NCBI GenBank assembly: GCA_001940725.1 | Contig: MDVR01000073.1 | Coordinates: forward strand, 1-11,663 | DNA: 11,663 nt | Source of the DNA: Candidatus Heimdallarchaeota archaeon LC_2 | Lineage (GTDB): Archaea; Asgardarchaeota; Heimdallarchaeia; Heimdallarchaeales; Kariarchaeaceae | Direction of reading: 5' to 3' | Part shown: piece after piece, positions 6,592 to 11,663 of the stretch | Position numbering within the stretch: position 1 is the first letter of the stretch | How the letters are laid out: every line of letters starts with the position of its first letter | Notes under the pieces: generated by a model | What the model was told of the DNA's origin: nothing | The model's input: only the letters and a program-made list of their open reading frames with translations | Databases searched by the model: none | Made by a program: the position numbers and the translations under genes

Positions 6592-6795
6592 AATATATTA
6601 TATTTGGTAAAAGATACCCTCGATACGTTTATTAAGATTCTATTATTAAATTAATCATTATATGATTATGGATTTTTGCTAACTTGTTCAAAATCGCGAA
6701 ACTAGAGATTTGAAATATTATATATTCCACAGTTGAAACTAGAGGGGGTAAGGTTATCCTTCCTTTGATTTCCGTTGGAAAATTATGCAATTGTC

Positions 6796-6814
6796 TATTT
6801 TTTACACTACAATT
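6796..6814 (+). repeat. ACACTACA motif, solitary copy
   Basis: Reads TATTTTTTACACTACAATT. Identical over 16 bases (TATTTTTTACACTACA) to the copies at 7301 and 8665. No second copy lies 78-79 nt away, unlike the other four. Confidence 0.6.
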
Positions 6815-6913
6815 CATAAAGTAATGTATGAATATATTAATAATTAAATCGTAAATGTAATAAAGATATTTGATCCTTATTCCTAGCATCAAATTTAGTT
6901 ACGAATAATATTC

Positions 6914-6923
6914 TTATTTAAAT
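6914..6923. promoter_or_regulatory. Symmetric TATA-like box for the 61-aa gene
   Basis: The sequence TTATTTAAAT, with a palindromic ATTTAAAT core, is centred about 31 nt before the ATG at 6950, which fits leaderless transcription of the 61-aa gene. Because it is symmetric it could also fire leftward; the spacing to the minus-strand ATG at 6889 is about the same. Confidence 0.4.
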
Positions 6924-6949
6924 AGAAATCAGAATCATTTATTTTTATA

Positions 6950-7135
6950 ATGATTCAATTTACATTGTCTGAAACACATGAAGATAGATATTATTGTGAT
7001 GTTTGTGAAATCAAAGAAAGCAAGAAAATAAAAGGAATTTTTGAAATTGTTGTTAAGGGGAAAATAAGCAAATACTATATATGTGAAAAACATTCCGAAC
7101 AAAAGACAATTGATGATCTATTACAATTGAGATAA
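6950..7135 (+). CDS. 61-aa putative zinc-binding mini-protein (CxxC...CxxH)
   Basis: A short protein with a two-part metal-binding pattern: Cys16-x2-Cys19 (YYCDVCE) and Cys45-x2-His48 (YICEKHSE), 25 residues apart. Between them is a basic beta-like stretch (KESKKIKGIFEIVVKGKISKYY, 22-43). The geometry is that of a small treble-clef or rubredoxin-like zinc knuckle, known in many small archaeal proteins that bind nucleic acid or partner proteins. I do not recognise the specific family. The ATG start is supported by the TATA-like box about 31 nt upstream. The gene is isolated, with a structured RNA-like segment 58 nt past its stop. Confidence 0.7.
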   Translation: MIQFTLSETHEDRYYCDVCEIKESKKIKGIFEIVVKGKISKYYICEKHSEQKTIDDLLQLR

Positions 7136-7193
7136 TCATTTGATTGCTCTGCTTAGTATCAAATTTTAATTGGTAATTACGAGTTAGTTTAGG

Positions 7194-7264
7194 AGACCCA
7201 CGTCTGGACTAAAACCATTCGGGGTAAAACCAGACACTATCTCCTTCAGATAGATCGATTTTTT
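7194..7264 (+). terminator. Structured 3' segment with alternative stems, hairpin and T-run
   Basis: Three complementary blocks are visible. AGAC (7194-7197) can pair with GTCT (7202-7205) around a CCAC loop. GTCTGG (7202-7207) can instead pair with CCAGAC (7230-7235). These two stems exclude each other. A further hairpin CTATCT-CCTTC-AGATAG (7237-7253) is followed by six T residues (7259-7264), as in an intrinsic terminator. It lies 58 nt after the 61-aa gene, so it may end that transcript, or it may be a small RNA of its own. It is convergent with the VOC gene. Confidence 0.45.
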
Positions 7265-7280
7265 GTTACAGCGGATTCGG

Positions 7281-7399
7281 AAATCCTTCACCAAAATCTT
7301 TATTTTTTACACTACATTTCCTGTTTATTTGATCATTTTTCTCTATTTAATACTTACAAACCTTCAATAATAGAATTATTATTTTTCACACTACAAATT
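7281..7399 (+). repeat. Paired ACACTACA element, copy 1
   Basis: Starts with AAATCCTTCACCAA. It carries TATTTTTTACACTACATTT (7301-7319) and, 79 nt later, the variant TATTTTTCACACTACAAATT (7380-7399). Copy 2 at 8642 has the same order: AAATCTATCACCAA, motif, CAAAC-TTC block, motif 78 nt later. The second motif lies only 7 nt past the stop of the leftward VOC gene. Confidence 0.55.
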
Positions 7400-7405
7400 A
7401 AATTT

Positions 7406-7762
7406 TTAATTCCCTTGAAAAATCGAAAAATTGTTTCCATCTGGATCATAAAAAGACGTGAACCATAGATTGGGACCAACTTCCTTTATTGCATCATAAA
7501 ATTCAATTCCTTTATCCTCTAATCCCTTTCGAGCAACATTAATATCTTTCACCCGAAATACAACATCTGTGGTATCGATAAGATCTCTATCCCGCTTTTT
7601 GGTTAAATGTAACCCAAGAAATACACCATTTTCGTCCCCTCCAACTTGTGACCAATGCTCAGATTTTGACTTTAATTGTAATCCAAGTTTTATGGTGTAA
7701 AAATCAATTGCTTTATCCATATTTGTTACAAATATGACAACATGGTCGATCTTTGCAATCAT
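7406..7762 (-). CDS. VOC / glyoxalase-bleomycin-resistance fold protein
   Basis: A 118-residue, single-module vicinal-oxygen-chelate protein. It shows the two beta-alpha-beta-beta-beta halves: IDHVVIFVTNMDKAIDFYTIKLGL (5-28) and TTDVVFRVKDINVARKGLEDKGIEF (64-88), ending with SFYDPDGNNFSIFQ (103-116). In metal-dependent members four side chains bind the metal. Here His7 is present and His52 (in GLHLTK) may replace the usual second ligand, but the terminal glutamate expected in the 'GNxxE' position is replaced (GNNFSIF). It may therefore be a non-catalytic binding protein or a variant enzyme; the substrate is unknown. Two copies per functional unit are expected, so it probably dimerises. A strong TATA-like box lies about 28 nt upstream. 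Confidence 0.87.
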   Translation of the reverse strand: MIAKIDHVVIFVTNMDKAIDFYTIKLGLQLKSKSEHWSQVGGDENGVFLGLHLTKKRDRDLIDTTDVVFRVKDINVARKGLEDKGIEFYDAIKEVGPNLWFTSFYDPDGNNFSIFQGN

Positions 7763-7783
7763 AAATAATATAATTTCATTTAT

Positions 7784-7796
7784 ATTATATATATTT
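7784..7796 (-). promoter_or_regulatory. TATA-like box for the VOC gene
   Basis: The minus strand reads ATATATATAATAT, centred about 28 nt before the ATG at 7762, the spacing of a leaderless archaeal promoter. It shares a 225-nt divergent spacer with the DM13 gene promoter. Confidence 0.45.
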
Positions 7797-7956
7797 TGAT
7801 CATCGGTTTATTCTTCATTCTACAAAGTAAATATTCGTAAAATGACACCTAATATATATTTTATAACATATACTTAGGGCTCATAAAATACTTTACATAA
7901 AACTTAAACAGTCATTAAAATTGGATTTGGGAATAATTTGGGCAAAAGTTAATATG

Positions 7957-7964
7957 GATATATT
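7957..7964 (+). promoter_or_regulatory. TATA-like box for the DM13-domain gene
   Basis: GATATATT is centred about 27 nt before the TTG at 7988. Together with the in-frame TAG at 7973-7975 this supports TTG as the start of a leaderless transcript. Confidence 0.45.
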
Positions 7965-7987
7965 GCCTATATTAGTTAGAGCTACAA

Positions 7988-8527
7988 TTGGGCATCATTA
8001 ACAAAATCAATTCTTATTCTAGAAAAAAACAGACGGCTATTGTCTTTTTCTTAATAATGACAATAATTCTTTCTCTTGTTGGTTGGTGGTTGATTTCACC
8101 CCTTTTCTTACCTGGAGAGTCTTTGAATGAAGATTTAAGTCAATTTGATGACATAATTCCTGAACAAATGACATCAGAGTTTACATTGCTATTCACAGGT
8201 GAATTCGTCAAAATTGATAACAATCATAAAGGATCCGGAAATATAAGAATTGTCAATTCTATAGATGGGGATCTAATCCTGATTTTTGATGAGGTTGAAA
8301 TTTCAAATGGACCCGCATTAAAGGTTTATTTGTCTTCGAAATCTTCGTTTAGTGGAACAGGAGATAATGCAGGAGATTATATAAGCCTGGGTGATCTGAG
8401 AGCAAATATTGGTAATTTTACAATGGAAATTCCCTCAAATACTATAATTTCGAATTATAATTCAGTATTGATTTGGTGCGAACCCTTTGCAGTTGTGTTC
8501 ACATGGGCTACACTCATCTCTGTGTGA
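7988..8527 (+). CDS. Membrane-anchored DM13-domain protein (putative redox/electron-transfer domain)
   Basis: A 179-residue protein. The basic N-terminus (KINSYSRKK) followed by a hydrophobic segment at about 17-40 (AIVFFLIMTIILSLVGWWL) is a signal anchor with no clear cleavage site, so the rest should face outward. Residues about 65-177 are a DM13 domain: FTGEFVKID, HKGSGNIRIV, LILIFDEVEISNGPALKVYLS, DYISLGDLRANIGNFTMEIP and the signature SVLIWCEPFAVVFTWATL with the nearly invariant Cys164. DM13 domains are proposed to take part in electron transfer through this cysteine. The start is TTG: the next Met (24) is inside the membrane segment and an in-frame TAG lies 15 nt upstream. It is divergent from the VOC gene and followed by the second paired repeat. 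Confidence 0.87.
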   Translation: MGIINKINSYSRKKQTAIVFFLIMTIILSLVGWWLISPLFLPGESLNEDLSQFDDIIPEQMTSEFTLLFTGEFVKIDNNHKGSGNIRIVNSIDGDLILIFDEVEISNGPALKVYLSSKSSFSGTGDNAGDYISLGDLRANIGNFTMEIPSNTIISNYNSVLIWCEPFAVVFTWATLISV

Positions 8528-8641
8528 TATACTAATCTTTATCGTTTAATTCCATAAAATTAATCCGGCCTTTATTATTAGTCCTGTTATCGTTATAGCT
8601 ATGTTAGATAATTTTCTTAAACAGAAACGAAGGAATTGAGA

Positions 8642-8768
8642 AAATCTATCACCAACAAAATTATTATTTTTTACACTACATTTTATTTTTTTTTGTTTAA
8701 ATTGTTAAATTTGTTATATTCAAACGTTCTTTTAATAATTTATTTTTTTTACACTACATTTTATTTTC
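8642..8768 (+). repeat. Paired ACACTACA element, copy 2
   Basis: Begins AAATCTATCACCAA. It contains TATTTTTTACACTACATTT (8665-8683) and, 78 nt later, a version with eight T residues (8741-8759). Both motifs are followed by TTTTATTTT-like sequence. It occupies most of the 326-nt spacer between the DM13 gene and the acylase gene, in which no ORF is visible. The T-runs may also act as terminators for the DM13 transcript. Confidence 0.55.
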
Positions 8769-8853
8769 AAGAACTAGTTTGATGGTTGAGTTATTAAATA
8801 TTTGAAAGATCAACAACAACTATTAATTGATTTTAATTTTATGATTTTCTGTA

Positions 8854-11235
8854 ATGAGTATTTTTACTGATATCCTTGCTCCATTTCTTAAATTTGGCAT
8901 TACAGCCTTTGGTAAGAAAAGATTACCTTTAATTGATGGTTCTTTGATAGTACCAGGTCTTCAAAAGCCAGTTGAAATCAATCGAGATGAATATGGTATT
9001 CCTCATATTCAAGCAAGTAATGATCATGATCTATATTTTTCTAACGGATTTATTCACGCCCAAGACAGATTGTGGCAAATGGAATTGAATAGAAGAGTAG
9101 CCAAGGGAACTTTATCTGAATTATTTGGGGAAGTAGCATTGGATACAGATCGGATATCTAGAACATTAGGATTTCATAGAATAGGAAAACAAGACTGGGA
9201 GAATTTAGGTAAAGAAGATCAAGAATTAATTAACTCATACATTAAGGGTGTTAATGCGCATATAAATAGTTTAGATACAAAATTACCCATTGAATTTTCT
9301 CTTGTAAAACATAAACCTGAATTGTGGACCCCAGAAGATTCAATGGCATTTATGCGATTAATGGTTTTTCAATTAAGTCATGCATGGTATGGTGAGATTA
9401 TCAGAGCAAAATTAATTGAGGCTGTTGGTGAAGAGAATGCTTCAAAATTAGAAATTCATTATCCAGAAGACAATCCTTCAATATTACCAGACACTGATAT
9501 TGAGTTCAATAAAATTGATAAGGCAGGAAAGTTAAAGAAAACTCAAGGACCTTTTCTTAAACAATCTATGGGATCCAATTCCTGGGTCATCAGCGCAGAT
9601 AGATCAGCAACAGGATCTCCAATTCTATGCAATGACATGCATTTACAATTATCTACACCGAGCGTTTGGTATAAAATCCATTTAAAATCAAATAATGTCA
9701 ATTCGACAGGTGTCTCCCTTCCAGGTGTGCCTATGATACTGGTTGGTCATAATGAAAAGATATCTTGGGGTGCTACATTAGCATTTACAGACTCTGAAGA
9801 TTTATTTATCGAGACTTTTGATAAAGAAAATCCTTTTACAAAGTATAAATATAGGGATAAATGGAAAGAATCTGAAATAATCCTTGAACAAATTGATATT
9901 AAGGATAAGGACCCTCACATAGAAAAAGTGATATACACAGATCATGGAGTAATAATTTCAGATATTTTAAGTGAGAAAAATGAAAGGTTGGCATTATCAT
10001 CAATGAGCCTTCGTCCTTCAAAAACATTGAAAGGTTTCACCCAGTTAAATTATGCAAATAATTGGGATGATTTTGTTGAAGCCATGCGTAATATTACAGC
10101 TCCACAGTTAAATTTTGTTTACGCTGATTCTAAAAATATTGGTTACTGGTGTTCAGGTAAGGTCCCAATCAGAAAGAAGGGTAATGGTATGGTCCCCGTG
10201 GATGGCTCATCTGGTCAATATGATTGGAAAGGCGAAGTTCCTTTTGAAGAGATGCCTCATGCATTTAATCCTAAAAGTGGACTTATCGTAACTACAAATA
10301 ATAAAGTTATACCTGATGATTTTCCTCATTATCTGGGATCAGTTTGGATGAATGGCTATAGGGCTAAAAGAATTGAAGATTATTTCAATTCATTAGAAAA
10401 AATTTCAATTGAAGATTGCAAGAAAATGCAATTAGACTTTATGTGTTTACCGGGTATTGAATTTGTAAATATTTACAAGGAACTGGACGTGTTTGGTTTA
10501 GATCCAAATCCCAAGGTGAAAGCAGCTTATAATAAAATGATTGAGTGGGATGGTAATTTAACGGCTGATAGCATTGGTGGATGTTTATATGAAGTTACAA
10601 GATATTTTGTTACCAGAGCCATGCTGATACCGAATTTAGGAGAAGAATTGACCAATACCTTCATGGGTGTAGGATTACATCCAATTGTACTTCCTTCCCA
10701 TGAGTTCTTCGGACATGATACTGTTGTATTATTAAGAAATTTGAATGACCCAGGGTCCTGGTGGATTAAGCACGCAGGTGGAAAAGAGCAATTATTAAGA
10801 AGAGGCTTTAATACGGCATTTGAATATCTGTTGGATAAATTGGGATCAAATATCAATAAATGGCAATGGGGAGCTATTCACAAAGCAATATTTGAACATT
10901 CAATGTCTATTCAAGCCCCTATGGACAAAGTGTTCAATCGAGGAAATATTCCTGTCGGTGGAGATACCGACACTACATGTCAAATGGCAATCATGCCAGA
11001 CGATCCATTCAATGTGAAAGGAGGTTCATGGGCACCGTCTGTTAGAATTATTAATGACATGGGAGATCTTGTAAAGAGTGAATCTATGTATGCGCCCGGT
11101 CAATCAGGGCAAATTGGAAGTAAACATTATGATGATTTAATTAATATGTGGGATAAAGGAGAATATATGACTATGAATTGGACCAGAGGCCAAATAGAAT
11201 CCAAATTAGAGGGTAAACTAATCCTAAATCCATAA
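8854..11235 (+). CDS. Penicillin acylase-family Ntn hydrolase (S45 type)
   Basis: A 793-residue precursor, full-length for the family. Alpha-chain part: EINRDEYGIPHIQA (41-54) and FIHAQDRLWQMELNRR (66-81). A poorly conserved linker (about 210-240) precedes Gly240-Ser241, where self-cleavage should free the catalytic N-terminal serine of the beta chain (SNSWVISADRSATG, 241-254). Beta-chain landmarks are NDMHL (260-264), GVSLPGVP (286-293), HNEKISWG (299-306), TTNNK (480-484, the oxyanion asparagine region), GYRAKRI (501-507), GGDTDTT (702-708) and PGQSGQIGSKHYDD (748-761). These enzymes hydrolyse amides with hydrophobic acyl groups, such as penicillins, acyl-homoserine lactones or acylated amino compounds; the substrate here is unknown. 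Bacterial relatives are usually exported, but no cleavable signal peptide is seen; the N-terminus is only weakly hydrophobic. TTAATTG near 8823 could be the TATA box. Convergent with the next gene, 13 nt between stops. Confidence 0.95.
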   Translation: MSIFTDILAPFLKFGITAFGKKRLPLIDGSLIVPGLQKPVEINRDEYGIPHIQASNDHDLYFSNGFIHAQDRLWQMELNRRVAKGTLSELFGEVALDTDRISRTLGFHRIGKQDWENLGKEDQELINSYIKGVNAHINSLDTKLPIEFSLVKHKPELWTPEDSMAFMRLMVFQLSHAWYGEIIRAKLIEAVGEENASKLEIHYPEDNPSILPDTDIEFNKIDKAGKLKKTQGPFLKQSMGSNSWVISADRSATGSPILCNDMHLQLSTPSVWYKIHLKSNNVNSTGVSLPGVPMILVGHNEKISWGATLAFTDSEDLFIETFDKENPFTKYKYRDKWKESEIILEQIDIKDKDPHIEKVIYTDHGVIISDILSEKNERLALSSMSLRPSKTLKGFTQLNYANNWDDFVEAMRNITAPQLNFVYADSKNIGYWCSGKVPIRKKGNGMVPVDGSSGQYDWKGEVPFEEMPHAFNPKSGLIVTTNNKVIPDDFPHYLGSVWMNGYRAKRIEDYFNSLEKISIEDCKKMQLDFMCLPGIEFVNIYKELDVFGLDPNPKVKAAYNKMIEWDGNLTADSIGGCLYEVTRYFVTRAMLIPNLGEELTNTFMGVGLHPIVLPSHEFFGHDTVVLLRNLNDPGSWWIKHAGGKEQLLRRGFNTAFEYLLDKLGSNINKWQWGAIHKAIFEHSMSIQAPMDKVFNRGNIPVGGDTDTTCQMAIMPDDPFNVKGGSWAPSVRIINDMGDLVKSESMYAPGQSGQIGSKHYDDLINMWDKGEYMTMNWTRGQIESKLEGKLILNP

Positions 11236-11248
11236 TATAAATTTAAAA

Positions 11249-11663
11249 TTACTTTAAGCCAAACCAATTACCTGTCTTGAGATCATTTTTGAATATCTCA
11301 CGATTTTGTTTCTTCTCTATTTTATCTCCAGCTTCTTTTGCTAAATTATTATATTTTTCAAAATTTGTTTTATCTTCAGCAGCTGCATACGATCTAGCCA
11401 AAGCTTCATACGCATATGCAAGGTCAAAGTCTTTTATATTATTTTCTTCGGTATGCTTCATACAGAGTTTAGCATAATGTAATGCCTCACTGCCCCTTTT
11501 CAATATTGTATAAACTCTACTTAAAATCCAATCACCTCGTTGAAAATTAAGTGAAACGCCAACTATACCCCAATGATACCTGGATGTATGAGCACAATGG
11601 ACCATCATCTCATCTTCATCTGGATTTCGATCTTCTTTCTCAATAAAATCCCAGGTCTGATTA
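11249..11663 (-). CDS. Partial TPR-like helical protein, C-terminal part
   Basis: The minus-strand frame stays open to the right edge, so the true start is outside the window; the internal ATG at 11606-11608 is not convincing, because 18 in-frame codons before it (NQTWDFIEKEDRNPDEDE) look coding. About 137 residues are visible: HCAHTSRYHWGIVGVSLNFQ, then RGDWILSRVYTILKRGSEALHYAKLCM, an IKDFDLAYAYEALARSYAAA helix pair and a basic tail ending GNWFGLK. The spacing of Ala/Tyr/Leu residues in the paired helices (SEALHYAKLCMKHTEE; LAYAYEALARSYAAAED) is tetratricopeptide-like. I recall conserved uncharacterised proteins in bacteria and archaea with a similar AHxSRYHW...NxxRGxWxxSRVY pattern; their function is not known to me. 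Its stop is 13 nt from that of the acylase. Confidence 0.82.
   Translation of the reverse strand, partial: NQTWDFIEKEDRNPDEDEMMVHCAHTSRYHWGIVGVSLNFQRGDWILSRVYTILKRGSEALHYAKLCMKHTEENNIKDFDLAYAYEALARSYAAAEDKTNFEKYNNLAKEAGDKIEKKQNREIFKNDLKTGNWFGLK

Larger units (their letters stand above)
5926..6949. other. About 1 kb gene-poor region
   Basis: No convincing gene is seen. The longest frames are 36 codons (6126-6236, plus) and about 85 codons (6632-6889, minus), the latter rich in Ile/Tyr and probably fortuitous. Visible structure: a strong TATA-like stretch GGGGGTATATAATAATAAT starting at 6487, a perfect 10-bp hairpin at 6568-6591, a 10-nt direct repeat GAAACTAGAG at 6698-6707 and 6735-6744, and one ACACTACA motif at 6796-6814. 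The lack of ORFs and the scattered repeats suggest decayed or regulatory DNA. Confidence 0.55.

Noticed and set aside
6632..6892. Minus-strand frame of about 85 codons beginning MLGIRIKYLYYIYDL
   Set aside because: It is rich in Ile, Tyr and Asn as expected from random A+T-rich DNA, and its coding frame runs through the dispersed ACACTACA motif at 6796-6814. The symmetric TATA-like box at 6914-6923 is correctly spaced for its ATG at 6889, so it is not fully excluded.
7281..8768. Possible degenerate CRISPR array (similar short motifs at regular spacing)
   Set aside because: Only two motifs per cluster, with about 60-70 nt between them that is itself similar between clusters, and no cas gene. 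This is a repeated element, not repeats with unique spacers.
10527..10856. 109-codon minus-strand frame inside the acylase gene
   Set aside because: It is an antisense shadow of the strongly supported acylase coding sequence, as are the other frames overlapping the large genes.

Overview
The window reads as a stretch of a low-GC, loosely packed archaeal chromosome. The clearest sign of Archaea is a tRNA-Ser(GGA) gene whose anticodon loop carries a 20-nt intron framed by a textbook bulge-helix-bulge splice site. Supporting signs are TATA-like boxes about 25-30 nt before several start codons with no Shine-Dalgarno sequence, which suggests leaderless transcripts, and single genes separated by long A+T-rich spacers. 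The exact lineage cannot be fixed by eye. An Asgard-type or other mesophilic low-GC archaeon is a guess, not a result.

Layout, left to right. A gene of unknown function runs leftward off the window (1-321). It is divergent from a Fes-like (enterochelin-esterase type) alpha/beta hydrolase (464-1774). A 47-codon candidate gene (1838-1981, minus) converges on the esterase, with a hairpin between them. It has a TATA box and a palindrome near its predicted transcription start. The rest of the spacer to 2521 holds three tandem 10-bp repeats and a 122-bp element closed by an 18-bp inverted repeat. Next come a 561-aa protein I do not recognise (2522-4207) and a 109-aa TerB-like protein with acidic loops (4288-4617), probably functionally linked. 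The intron-containing tRNA-Ser (minus) follows, then a GNAT acetyltransferase with an extra C-terminal half (5050-5925) and a gene-poor kilobase to 6949.

The right half holds a 61-aa CxxC/CxxH mini-protein, a VOC/glyoxalase-fold protein (minus), a membrane-anchored DM13-domain protein, a full-length penicillin-acylase-family Ntn hydrolase (8854-11235) and, converging on it, a C-terminal piece of a TPR-like helical protein that runs off the right edge. The spacers between 6796 and 8768 carry five copies of a T-rich run ending in ACACTACA. Four of them form two pairs with nearly equal spacing (79 and 78 nt), apparently two diverged copies of one roughly 120-bp element.

No operon-scale pathway, defence system, CRISPR array, insertion sequence or phage module is evident. 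The genes look like individually transcribed accessory or housekeeping functions: hydrolases, an acetyltransferase and a redox-type surface domain. The most unusual material is in the non-coding DNA (the paired ACACTACA element, the 122-bp inverted-repeat element, and an RNA-like structure at 7194-7264) and in the unrecognised 561-aa/TerB-like pair.
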